A stretch of 35,751 nt of DNA from CAYMAX01 sp964388595 (GTDB lineage Bacteria > Bacteroidota > Bacteroidia > Bacteroidales > UBA932), in contig CAYMAX010000011.1 in assembly GCA_964388595.1 (NCBI GenBank), positions 1-35,751 on the forward strand, in the 5' to 3' direction. The translations under genes and the position numbers were made by a program. How positions within the stretch are numbered: position 1 is the stretch's first letter; every line of letters starts with the position of its first letter. The notes under the pieces are model-generated. The model did not search any database. It worked only from the letters and a program-made list of their open reading frames with translations, and was not told the DNA's origin. Positions 7,565 through 15,341 of the stretch are shown in pieces.

Positions 7565-8614
7565 ATGAAGTTATCACAATTTAATTTTAATCTGACACAC
7601 GATCAGATAGCAAAATACCCCACCGAATACAGAGACGAATCCCGTCTGATGATTCTCCACAAGAAAAACGGTGCCATAGAACACAAAATTTTCAAGGACA
7701 TTATTAACTATTGCGACGAAGGCGATGTGTTTGTCTTTAATGACACCAAAGTGTTTCCTGCAAGACTCAAAGGCAATAAGGAAAAAACAGGAGCTGAGAT
7801 TGAAGTATTTCTCCTTAGAGAATTAAACACTGAACAACGTCTGTGGGATGTGCTTGTAGATCCTGCTCGAAAAATCAGAATTGGCAATAAACTTTATTTC
7901 GGAGAGAATGATGCTTTGGTAGCCGAAGTGATTGACAACACCACCTCACGCGGCAGAACATTGAGATTTCTATACGATGGTCCCTACGAAGAATTCAAAC
8001 AAACCCTTTACCATCTTGGCGAGATACCAGTTCCCAAATGGATACGTCCTGCTGCAGAAGAGATAGACACAGAGCGTTTTCAGACTATATTCGCTAAAAA
8101 TGAAGGTGCGGTAGCATGTCCGGCAGCCGGTCTTCACTTCTCACGCGAACTCTTCAAAAGGATGGAAATAAAAGGTGTTGAAAGCACATTTCTGACTCTT
8201 CACATGGGACTTGGTCACTTCCGCACCGTAGATGTGGAAGATCTCTCTAAACACAAGATGGATTCAGAACAAGTCTTCATATCGGAAGAGACTGCCAATA
8301 AGATCAATTCTGCCAAAGCCAATGGTCATAAGATATTTTCTGTCGGCATTACTGTGGCCAGGGCACTTGAGACTCCTGTCACCACTCTTCAAGAAGTAAA
8401 GCCTTTCACCGGCTGGACCAATAAATTTATTTTCCCTCCCTATCAATTTTCCATTCCTTCTGCATTAGTTACCAATTTCCATCTTCCTTTTTCTACAATG
8501 CTGATGACTGCTGCTGCATTTGGAGGATATGAGTATGTGATGAAGGCTTATAAAGTGGCTCTCAAAGAGGGATATCGTTTTGGCACCTACGGAGATGCCA
8601 TGCTGATAATCTGA
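7565..8614 (+). CDS. queA: S-adenosylmethionine:tRNA ribosyltransferase-isomerase
   Basis: QueA moves and rearranges the ribosyl part of SAM onto 7-aminomethyl-7-deazaguanine in tRNA, forming epoxyqueuosine at the wobble position. The 349 residues include FNFNLTHDQIAKYPTEYRDESRL near the N-terminus (typical QueA start), VFVFNDTKVFPARL, the PAAGLHF motif and the conserved end VTNFHLPFSTMLMTAAAFGGYE, all here given only as landmarks. Length is normal. It follows truB after 50 nt on the same strand, so two tRNA-modification genes are adjacent. I see no preQ1 riboswitch in the 50-nt gap. Confidence 0.95.
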   Translation: MKLSQFNFNLTHDQIAKYPTEYRDESRLMILHKKNGAIEHKIFKDIINYCDEGDVFVFNDTKVFPARLKGNKEKTGAEIEVFLLRELNTEQRLWDVLVDPARKIRIGNKLYFGENDALVAEVIDNTTSRGRTLRFLYDGPYEEFKQTLYHLGEIPVPKWIRPAAEEIDTERFQTIFAKNEGAVACPAAGLHFSRELFKRMEIKGVESTFLTLHMGLGHFRTVDVEDLSKHKMDSEQVFISEETANKINSAKANGHKIFSVGITVARALETPVTTLQEVKPFTGWTNKFIFPPYQFSIPSALVTNFHLPFSTMLMTAAAFGGYEYVMKAYKVALKEGYRFGTYGDAMLII

Positions 8615-8628
8615 CGCTTTTTTAGAAT

Positions 8629-8664
8629 TTATTTTTCCGTTTCCATATTTTATTTTTCTGTTTC
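8629..8664 (+). repeat. Imperfect direct repeat upstream of dprA
   Basis: Two copies of TTATTTTTCYGTTTC occur at 8629-8643 and 8650-8664, differing at one base, with starts 21 nt apart. Each contains TATTTTTC, one mismatch from the TAnnTTTG promoter element. They fill part of the 89-bp queA-dprA gap and could be promoter elements or merely low-complexity T-rich sequence. Confidence 0.4.
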
Positions 8665-8703
8665 TGTATCTTCAAAATACCAAGCTTCAATTATCTTGGC
8701 TCC

Positions 8704-9819
8704 ATGAAATACGGAGAGGTAGTTTATGCTTGCGCACTTAGCAGGATATTTTATTTTCATTGCGATAAAGCGAAGCAGCTCATTGAACTTGTTCCTACCC
8801 CAAGTGCCATTTTCTCTCTTAGCAGGAGAGAACTTGAAGATATGTTTGGGAAACATTCTCATTTCCCCGACGATATCCTGAATCCATATTATCTGGAACA
8901 ATCAGCCGGGGAAGTGCAGTGGGCTGAGAAATATGGCGTTAAAATACTATATATCAAGGATGCTGATTACCCCGTAAGACTGCGGGAATGTGTCGATGCC
9001 CCCATCATCATATATTATAAGGGCAACTGCGACCTCAATCCCCGGAGGATAGTCTCTATAGTGGGGACAAGGAGAGTTACTCCATATGGGGTTAATCAAT
9101 GTAGAGCGATAATCAAACAATTTGCCAATCTTGACATCCCTCCCATAATAGTGAGCGGTCTGGCCTACGGAGTGGACATCTGTGCTCATAACACCGCATT
9201 GGAATATGGTATTCCGACTATCGGCATTATGGCTACCGGTCTTGACACCATTTACCCTACCGCCCATCGGGGAGCAGCTGCCCGAATGTTGAATTGCGGA
9301 GGGATTATTTCAGATTTTCCAAGAGCCACATCACCCGAGAAACTCAATTTCATCCGTCGCAACAGGATAATTGCAGGGATTTCTGATGCGACCATTCTTA
9401 TCGAATCAGAAGAAAAAGGGGGTGGGATGATTACTGCAAAGATGGCCTATTCATACTTCAGAGAAGTTTTTGCCGTACCCGGGAGAGTTAACGACAGATA
9501 TTCAGTAGGTTGCAATCTTCTCATTAAAGATAATATCGCAAATATCATCTCAGAGAAAGTTTCTTCCGTCATTTCTGTTTTGGGATGGGATTCATCCCCC
9601 ACAATACAGACAAATCCCCCCGGCACACTATTTTTTGAAAGCGATGGAGATATTAAACGAAAAATATTAGTAGCTTTATCATCCGATTCTTCCAAGGACA
9701 TCGGAGCCATTATAGAAAGTGTAGCAGCTGACTATCGAGATGTTATTCAAAACATTACCGAACTTGAGCTTGAAGGGAGAATATGGACTGATACTAACGG
9801 AAGATTCTTTGTAAAATAA
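8704..9819 (+). CDS. dprA: DNA-processing protein DprA (Smf)
   Basis: DprA binds incoming single-stranded DNA and loads RecA during natural transformation; it is also conserved in bacteria not known to be competent. The 371 residues have an N-terminal helical (SAM/HhH-like) region, the Rossmann-like DprA core from about 115 to 290 with SIVGTRRVTPYG (118-129), SGLAYGVDICAH (151-162) and ATGLDTIYP (177-185), and a C-terminal winged-helix segment (about 315-371). The stop overlaps the tatD start by one base (TAATG). The start gives a normal-length N-terminus, and the upstream 89 bp are T-rich with no obvious perfect promoter box. Confidence 0.94.
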   Translation: MKYGEVVYACALSRIFYFHCDKAKQLIELVPTPSAIFSLSRRELEDMFGKHSHFPDDILNPYYLEQSAGEVQWAEKYGVKILYIKDADYPVRLRECVDAPIIIYYKGNCDLNPRRIVSIVGTRRVTPYGVNQCRAIIKQFANLDIPPIIVSGLAYGVDICAHNTALEYGIPTIGIMATGLDTIYPTAHRGAAARMLNCGGIISDFPRATSPEKLNFIRRNRIIAGISDATILIESEEKGGGMITAKMAYSYFREVFAVPGRVNDRYSVGCNLLIKDNIANIISEKVSSVISVLGWDSSPTIQTNPPGTLFFESDGDIKRKILVALSSDSSKDIGAIIESVAADYRDVIQNITELELEGRIWTDTNGRFFVK

Positions 9820-10592
9820 TGATTGACACTCACACCCATCTCTACGATTCTGCTTTTGATGAAGACTTCGATGAAGTCGTATCTCGTGCCTTGACTGCAG
9901 GTGTGAGTAATTTTATTTTCCCGGGTATTGATTCTACATATCACGCCAAGATGATGGAATGCACTGGCAGATTACCGGGCAAAGCCTATCCTGCCATTGG
10001 TCTTCATCCCACATCTGTAGGAGATGATTGGAGGACACAACTTGATTTTGTCACTACACATCTTGATGATTATCCTTTTGTGGCTATCGGAGAGATAGGA
10101 TTAGACGGACATTGGTCAAAAGAGTTTATGGTGCAGCAAAAGGAAGTTTTCCTACGCCAGCTGATTATCGCCGGAGAAAGAAATTTGCCTGTTATCATCC
10201 ATGTACGTGATGCCATGGATGATGTTTTCGCTATTTTCGACAGTTTAAAACCTCGCAAACTTCCCCTCAGAGGGACATTCCATGCCTTTTCCGGTAGTTA
10301 TGAGACCTATCAAAGAATTAAGACATACGGAGATTTCAAAATAGGCATAGGTGGGGTCATTACCTACCGAAATGCCGGCATCGCTGATGTTCTGAGGAAA
10401 ATCCCCATTTCAGATATTGTGATAGAGACCGATTCACCATGGCTTACCCCCTCACCTTTTCGTGGAAAGAGAAACGAATCTTCTTATATTTGCATCGTGG
10501 CTGAAAAGATAGCAGAGATCAAAGGAATCTCTCTCAAAGAGGTGGATGAGATAACCACCTCCAATGCACAAACACTTTTTAATCTGAGATAA
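9819..10592 (+). CDS. tatD: TatD-family metal-dependent hydrolase (DNase)
   Basis: A 257-residue TIM-barrel amidohydrolase. Metal-binding motifs are all present: DTHTHLYD at residues 3-10, GEIGLDGHW, VIIHVRDA, FHAFSGS and ETDSPWLTP. TatD proteins act as Mg-dependent 3'-5' exonucleases or AP nucleases; several paralogues exist (TatD, YcfH, YjjV) and the sequence here does not separate them. It shares one base with the dprA stop, so the two DNA-acting proteins are translationally coupled, and asparaginase follows after 11 nt. Confidence 0.93.
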   Translation: MIDTHTHLYDSAFDEDFDEVVSRALTAGVSNFIFPGIDSTYHAKMMECTGRLPGKAYPAIGLHPTSVGDDWRTQLDFVTTHLDDYPFVAIGEIGLDGHWSKEFMVQQKEVFLRQLIIAGERNLPVIIHVRDAMDDVFAIFDSLKPRKLPLRGTFHAFSGSYETYQRIKTYGDFKIGIGGVITYRNAGIADVLRKIPISDIVIETDSPWLTPSPFRGKRNESSYICIVAEKIAEIKGISLKEVDEITTSNAQTLFNLR

Positions 10593-10603
10593 CACTTTAC
10601 ACT

Positions 10604-11641
10604 ATGGCACAAAGATCGATTTTATTAATCTACACCGGAGGGACCATTGGGATGAGACAAGATCCTGTTACTCTCACACTGAGACCTTTCGATTTTTCCC
10701 AAATTTCTGAAGAGGTTCCAGAGTTAAAGAAGTTCGGCTACTCCATCGACACCTATTCATTTGACCCTATCATAGATTCCTCCGATGTCAACATCACTTT
10801 TTGGGTCACACTTGCCCAGATTATCGAACGCAATTATAATCTCTACGATGGATTTGTCATACTCCACGGCACTGATACGATGTCTTATTCAGCCTCTGCC
10901 TTGAGTTTTATGCTTGGCAATCTCGAAAAACCTGTAGTTTTTACCGGCAGCCAGCTTCCCATTGGAGTGCTCAGAACGGATGGTAAGGAAAATCTCATCT
11001 CCTCGATAGAGATAGCTGCTGCGACCAGGCAAGACGGCAAGCCTATGGTTCCTGAGGTAAGTGTTTTCTTCGAGAATGAACTTTACAGAGGGAACAGGAC
11101 ATCCAAATATAATGCTGAAAATTTCAGAGCATTCATCTCCGCAAATTATCCACCGCTGGCCGATATTGGGATTCATATCAAATACAATCAGGCCTATATC
11201 AATTATCCATCCCAATGGGGGAAAAAACTATGTGTAAACAAACAATTAGATTCAAATATTGCCATTGTGAGAATCATTCCAAGTCTCAGCAAGAATGTTT
11301 TTGAGACCATTATTCATATTGACGGACTTCGAGCTGTGATCCTTGAAACTTTCGGCTCAGGTAATGCACCGACAGACAATTGGTTTATAAATGACATCAC
11401 ACAAGCAGTCCGAAGAGGTATCATTTTCCTCAATATCACACAGTGTCAGGCAGGTAAGGTCAATATGGATACTTATGCCACAGGCCAGGCTCTCAAAAAT
11501 GCCGGAGTTATCAGTGGATATGATTGTACCATAGAAGCTGCTGTTGCCAAATTATATTTTTTATTGGGACAATGCCCTGACAACAGGGATGTTACCCAAA
11601 TGTTAGCCAAAAATATCTGTGGGGAAATCGATAAAGAGTAG
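10604..11641 (+). CDS. ansA: Type I (cytoplasmic) L-asparaginase
   Basis: The enzyme hydrolyses asparagine to aspartate and ammonia. The 345 residues carry both asparaginase signatures: YTGGTIGM (10-17) with nucleophile candidate T14, and LHGTDTMSYSASAL (87-100) with the T90/D91 pair. There is no signal peptide, and the length fits the cytoplasmic AnsA type. It is the last gene of the dprA-tatD-ansA run. A promoter element for the next operon begins about 23 nt after its stop; no terminator hairpin is seen. Substrate preference between asparagine and glutamine cannot be read from the sequence. Confidence 0.93.
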   Translation: MAQRSILLIYTGGTIGMRQDPVTLTLRPFDFSQISEEVPELKKFGYSIDTYSFDPIIDSSDVNITFWVTLAQIIERNYNLYDGFVILHGTDTMSYSASALSFMLGNLEKPVVFTGSQLPIGVLRTDGKENLISSIEIAAATRQDGKPMVPEVSVFFENELYRGNRTSKYNAENFRAFISANYPPLADIGIHIKYNQAYINYPSQWGKKLCVNKQLDSNIAIVRIIPSLSKNVFETIIHIDGLRAVILETFGSGNAPTDNWFINDITQAVRRGIIFLNITQCQAGKVNMDTYATGQALKNAGVISGYDCTIEAAVAKLYFLLGQCPDNRDVTQMLAKNICGEIDKE

Positions 11642-11671
11642 TTGTGATATGAAAAATATTTCCTAAATTTG
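11641..11671 (+). promoter_or_regulatory. Bacteroidota-type promoter for the exbB operon
   Basis: TAAATTTG at 11664-11671 is a perfect TAnnTTTG -7 element, and GTTG at 11641-11644 lies exactly 19 nt upstream, a 3/4 match to the -33 TTTG box. This is the best two-box promoter in the window. The expected leader is about 62 nt, long compared with the other genes here. Confidence 0.65.
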
Positions 11672-11699
11672 GCAGTTATTTGTAAAAAGACTATAACTA

Positions 11700-11724
11700 A
11701 TTAATAATTTGTTTAATAATTAAT
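11700..11724 (+). repeat. AT-only direct repeat in the exbB leader
   Basis: TTAATAATT occurs at 11701-11709 and 11713-11721 (12-nt period), flanked by palindromic ATTAAT at 11700-11705 and 11719-11724. It lies in the predicted 5' leader of exbB. It could be an operator, a weak hairpin or chance AT-rich sequence. Confidence 0.35.
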
Positions 11725-11739
11725 CTCTCAAGAAAATTT

Positions 11740-12522
11740 ATGAAAAAATTTTTCATGTTTTTTGCAGTTCTCGGTCTATTGACTTTTACTGCACAATACG
11801 CATCAGCTCAAACTGACGAAGTAGTCAACAACGAGGCTACCGAAGAAGTTGCAGTAGCCACTCCTCAAGCTGAAGAGGCTCCTGCTGAAGTTCCTATTCA
11901 TCAGGCTATTAAGACCAAATTTATCGAAGGTGGCGCCGGCTTTATGGCTACAATCATTGCCTGTCTTATCTTAGGTCTTGCTATTGCTATCGAAAGAATT
12001 ATTTACCTCAACATGGCATCAACCAATACGGAAAAGCTCCTTGCCAAAGTTGACGAAGCTCTCAATACAGGTGGTGTTGAAGCAGCCAAAGAAGTATGTC
12101 GCAATACTCGTGGACCTGTCGCTTCCATTTTCTACCAGGGATTGCTCCGTATGGATCAGGGAGTCGAGACTGTTGAAAAAACAGTTGTAAGTTATGGTTC
12201 TGTTCAGATGTCTCAGCTTGAAAGCGGACTTTCTTGGATTACCCTTTTCATATCTATCGCACCTATGTTGGGATTTATGGGAACAGTTATCGGTATGATT
12301 CAGGCATTCGATGAGATTCAGGCAGCCGGTGATATCAGCCCGACCTTGGTAGCAGGAGGTATGAAAGTCGCCCTTATCACCACTGTAGGCGGTCTTATCG
12401 CAGCTATTATCCTTCAATTGTTCTACAACTATCTTATTTCCAAAGTTGACTCCATCGTGATGTCTATGGAAGATTCTTCCATCTCATTAGTTGATATGAT
12501 AGTTAAATATCAAAATAAGTAA
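11740..12522 (+). CDS. exbB: MotA/TolQ/ExbB proton channel protein
   Basis: ExbB forms the inner-membrane proton channel that powers TonB-dependent outer-membrane transport. The 260 residues start with an apparent cleavable signal peptide (1-23, ending ASA-Q) and an Ala/Glu/Val-rich acidic stretch (24-55), followed by the three family membrane helices at about 66-90, 165-190 and 205-232. APMLGFMGTVIGMIQAF (174-190) is the characteristic motif. The signal peptide and acidic segment are additions relative to E. coli ExbB but occur in Bacteroidota. It is first in an operon with a 4-TM protein and two ExbD proteins. Confidence 0.93.
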   Translation: MKKFFMFFAVLGLLTFTAQYASAQTDEVVNNEATEEVAVATPQAEEAPAEVPIHQAIKTKFIEGGAGFMATIIACLILGLAIAIERIIYLNMASTNTEKLLAKVDEALNTGGVEAAKEVCRNTRGPVASIFYQGLLRMDQGVETVEKTVVSYGSVQMSQLESGLSWITLFISIAPMLGFMGTVIGMIQAFDEIQAAGDISPTLVAGGMKVALITTVGGLIAAIILQLFYNYLISKVDSIVMSMEDSSISLVDMIVKYQNK

Positions 12523-12530
12523 TTTTAGAT

Positions 12531-12989
12531 ATGTCTAAATTTTTAAAAATATTACTCTATTCCCTATTAGTGTTCTCTGGAGTTATTATCGTATTGTTCT
12601 ATGTTCAAAGTAGCAATACTGATTTTTCCATCATTAATATGGGTTGGATTATGTCCCATCTCTCAATGGTGGATGGGCTGATATGGTGGGCATATCTCAT
12701 GGTTTTTGTGTCCATTATTCTATTGATTGTTCTTGCTATAGTAGGAATGGTCAAAAATCCCAAAGTTCTCAAGAAAGTAGGGATTATTTTTGGTATTGCA
12801 GTATTACTCGTAGGTAGTGCTTATCTTCTGGCAAGCGGAACTGTTTTCCCCGTTAATCTTGCAATACAGCCTAGCGCTGCTACTTTCAAAATGACCGACA
12901 TGCTTTTAATAATGGTCTATGAATTGTTCTCAGCAGCTTTCTTGGCACTTATTGTCGGCGGTATAAGAAATATGATTCAGAAACGTTAA
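12531..12989 (+). CDS. Four-helix membrane protein of the exbBD operon
   Basis: A 152-residue protein with four predicted membrane helices (about 4-25, 46-71, 80-103 and 125-148) and very short loops. I recognise no named domain. A small membrane protein at this place, between exbB and two exbD genes, is a recurring Bacteroidota arrangement, so it is probably an accessory part of the energy-transducing complex. It starts 8 nt after exbB and ends 4 nt before the next gene, which supports co-expression. Function is unknown. Confidence 0.85.
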   Translation: MSKFLKILLYSLLVFSGVIIVLFYVQSSNTDFSIINMGWIMSHLSMVDGLIWWAYLMVFVSIILLIVLAIVGMVKNPKVLKKVGIIFGIAVLLVGSAYLLASGTVFPVNLAIQPSAATFKMTDMLLIMVYELFSAAFLALIVGGIRNMIQKR

Positions 12990-12993
12990 TCGT

Positions 12994-13578
12994 ATGGCAA
13001 GTAAAAAAACACCCGAAATAAACGGAGGTTCAATGGCAGATATCTCTTTTCTGATGTTGATCTTCTTCCTGATGGTCTCCACTATGGACCCTGAACAAGG
13101 TCTTTCCCGTCGTCTTCCCCCTATGCCTGAAAAGGATCAGAAAGTAGAAGACACGAAGCTCAACCGTCGTAACCTTGTGGAAGTAAATATCAATTCAAGA
13201 GATAACGTCTTTGCCGGAGGACAGTACATTTCTGATGTTAGCCAGCTTGAAAATATTGTTATCGATTTTATCACCAATCCATCAGGTAGCGACAAACTCT
13301 CCTCACATAAGGTTATCGATATCGAGGGTTTTGGAGAATATTCAGTCTCTGAAGGAGTTATCTCTCTTCAGAATGACCGTTCCACAAGTTACAATAAATA
13401 TATTGAAGTTCAGGATGTCCTGGTTAAAGCTTTCAATAAACTTCGTGACGATTTCTCCATGCAAAATTTTGGAAAGGCATATAAAGACTTGGATGAAGAT
13501 AAACAAGCGATAGTTCGTAAGGCTATCCCTCAAAATATATCTGAATCTGAGCCTAAAGACGTAAAAAAGAAGAAATAA
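12994..13578 (+). CDS. exbD: ExbD/TolR-family biopolymer transport protein (first copy)
   Basis: ExbD works with ExbB in harvesting the proton-motive force. The 194 residues have a short cytoplasmic N-terminus, one membrane helix (about 15-35) containing MADISFLMLIFFLMVSTM with the conserved proton-path aspartate D16, and a periplasmic domain that is longer than in the second copy. The C-terminus is strongly charged and lysine-rich (ends KKKK). It is one of two adjacent, clearly different exbD genes; the two may form a heteromeric assembly. Spacing to its neighbours is 4 and 12 nt. Confidence 0.92.
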   Translation: MASKKTPEINGGSMADISFLMLIFFLMVSTMDPEQGLSRRLPPMPEKDQKVEDTKLNRRNLVEVNINSRDNVFAGGQYISDVSQLENIVIDFITNPSGSDKLSSHKVIDIEGFGEYSVSEGVISLQNDRSTSYNKYIEVQDVLVKAFNKLRDDFSMQNFGKAYKDLDEDKQAIVRKAIPQNISESEPKDVKKKK

Positions 13579-13590
13579 AGGAGATTCAAT

Positions 13591-14067
13591 ATGGCTAAAT
13601 TTAACAGAAAAGGCAAAGGTGGGACGCCGGGTATCAACACCGCATCTCTTCCCGATATTGTATTTATGATTCTGATGTTCTTTATGGTCTCCACAAGTAT
13701 GCGTAAAACAGACCGTATGGTGACTGTAAAGCTTCCTCAAGCCACTGAGATTGCTAAACTCGAAAGAAAAGATCTTTCATCCTATATCTACATCGGAGAG
13801 CCTACTATTCAATACCAGAAATTATTTGGTACTGATTCACGTATTCAGCTCAACGATTCTTTCAAGTCCACAAGCGATATTAAAGACTTCGTAGCATCAG
13901 AGCGTGAAGCTCGTAGTGAATCTGATCGTGCTCTTATGACCATCTCTTTGAAAATTGATGAGAATACCAGAATGGGTATCGTGACTGATGTAAAGCAGGA
14001 GTTACGTCGTTGCTCTGCTTTGAAGATTATGTATGCTGCACGTAAGAAAGAAATCAGACCTTATTAA
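13591..14067 (+). CDS. exbD: ExbD/TolR-family biopolymer transport protein (second copy)
   Basis: A 158-residue ExbD paralogue. The membrane helix (about 21-38) reads ASLPDIVFMILMFFMVSTSM with the conserved aspartate D22; the periplasmic part ends VKQELRRCSALKIMYAARK, resembling the ExbD C-terminal helix and strand. It is the last gene of the exbB operon, 12 nt after the first exbD, and is followed by a strong intrinsic terminator. No tonB follows it directly; the only TonB-like gene lies on the other strand at 15342-16070. Confidence 0.92.
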   Translation: MAKFNRKGKGGTPGINTASLPDIVFMILMFFMVSTSMRKTDRMVTVKLPQATEIAKLERKDLSSYIYIGEPTIQYQKLFGTDSRIQLNDSFKSTSDIKDFVASEREARSESDRALMTISLKIDENTRMGIVTDVKQELRRCSALKIMYAARKKEIRPY

Positions 14068-14085
14068 TTAATACTTTAATTTTAG

Positions 14086-14121
14086 GATGGGTGCTTTCAT
14101 CATGAGGGCACCCATCTTTTT
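14086..14121 (+). terminator. Intrinsic terminator of the exbB-exbD operon
   Basis: A perfect 9-bp stem, GATGGGTGC (14086-14094) with GCACCCATC (14108-14116), encloses a 13-nt loop and is followed by TTTTT (14117-14121). It begins 19 nt after the second exbD stop and ends 14 nt before the alkaline phosphatase start. It is the only clear intrinsic terminator that I see in the window. Confidence 0.9.
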
Positions 14122-14135
14122 AATCAGAAACATAA

Positions 14136-15341
14136 ATGAAAAGAAAATTAACACTTTTAACTCTATTACTTTTATCGTTCTGTCTATCCATAAGTGCTCA
14201 AAGTAATAAGGCTAAGTATGTCTTCTATTTTATCGGAGATGGTATGGGATTCAGTCATGTCTCCATCGCAGAGGCATATAGTGCTTATCTTGATGGAGTG
14301 AATGGAAGTAAATCTCTATCATTCACCCAATTCCCTGTATTAGGAATGGCTACCACTTTTTCCGCTTCCAATATGATTACCTGCTCATCTGCATCTGGTA
14401 CTGCTCTTGCTACAGGTCACAAAACCAATAATGGTTTTCTTGGAATCGCTCCTGACTCGACCAATCTCAAAAGTATTGCATATACCATCCACGATGCAGG
14501 TTACAGAGTCGGTGTCACATCCAACGTTGGCATCAATCACGCTACTCCAGCTTCATTCTACGCCAATGCCATAAATAGAGGCTTGTATTATGATATAGCA
14601 CTTCAACTTCCCACTACCGGTTTTGAATTTTTCGGAGGAGGAGGATTTATCTCTCCCAACGGCAGCAAAAATGACCAACCCTCTGCATACGATTCAGTTG
14701 AAAAGAATGGTTATGTAATTGCCGCCGGACTTGATGATTACAAGACCAAAAAAAGCGCATCGAAGATGCTTTTCCTCTCCAAAGAAGGAAAGAATAGCAA
14801 AGAATACAAATATGCTATCGACAGGGAGGAAGGCGATATCAAATTGGCTGACCTTGTAGAGACAGCTGTTGATTTCCTTGACAACGGAGAAAATTTCTTT
14901 TTGATGTGCGAAGGAGGAAAAATAGACTGGGCTGCCCATGGCAATGACGCAAAGGCCGATATCATGGAAGTCATTGACCTTTCAGAGGCAGTAGCTGTAG
15001 CATACAATTTCTTCCTTAAGCATCCTGACGAAACTCTTATCATAGTCACAGCAGACCATGAGACCGGTGGATTCGCTATGGGAAGAAAAGGATACAATAT
15101 CTATTTTGACAAACTAAACGAAGTTCATCATTCCAAAGAATATTACAACAATAAGAAGATATCCAAAGAGATAGATAAGGCTATCAAGGAAGCGAGACTG
15201 GGCTGGACTACCTCTTCTCATTCAGGTTCTGCAGTACCGGTATTTTCCATAGGTGTAGGGAGTCAACTATTCTCAGGCAAGATGGATAACACAGACATCC
15301 CTAAAAAAGTATGTGAAGCGATGGGGGTGAAATACGAATAA
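14136..15341 (+). CDS. Alkaline phosphatase (PhoA-type fold), exported
   Basis: A 401-residue phosphomonoesterase with a signal peptide (1-21, SISA-Q). Metal and catalytic motifs follow the alkaline phosphatase pattern: FIGDGMG with D35, nucleophile candidate S84 in the SSASGTALATGHKT segment, CEGGKIDWAAHGND (258-271), ADHETGG (306-312) with D307/H308, and SHSGSAVPV (361-369) with H362. The residue before the nucleophile is C83, where E. coli PhoA has an aspartate. It should act in the periplasm, releasing phosphate. It follows the terminator by 14 nt and its stop codon directly abuts the stop of the convergent TonB-like gene. Confidence 0.92.
   Translation: MKRKLTLLTLLLLSFCLSISAQSNKAKYVFYFIGDGMGFSHVSIAEAYSAYLDGVNGSKSLSFTQFPVLGMATTFSASNMITCSSASGTALATGHKTNNGFLGIAPDSTNLKSIAYTIHDAGYRVGVTSNVGINHATPASFYANAINRGLYYDIALQLPTTGFEFFGGGGFISPNGSKNDQPSAYDSVEKNGYVIAAGLDDYKTKKSASKMLFLSKEGKNSKEYKYAIDREEGDIKLADLVETAVDFLDNGENFFLMCEGGKIDWAAHGNDAKADIMEVIDLSEAVAVAYNFFLKHPDETLIIVTADHETGGFAMGRKGYNIYFDKLNEVHHSKEYYNNKKISKEIDKAIKEARLGWTTSSHSGSAVPVFSIGVGSQLFSGKMDNTDIPKKVCEAMGVKYE

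Noticed and set aside
8615..8703. TATCTTGG (8692-8699) as the dprA promoter, and the CCAAG/CTTGG hairpin around it
   Set aside because: The box would place the start beyond the ATG, it has a mismatch, and the 5-bp stem with a 10-nt loop is too weak to be called a terminator.
11642..11739. tRNA or small RNA gene in the largest intergenic gap
   Set aside because: The 98 bp are AT-rich with no cloverleaf or GC-rich structure; a promoter and a leader explain it.
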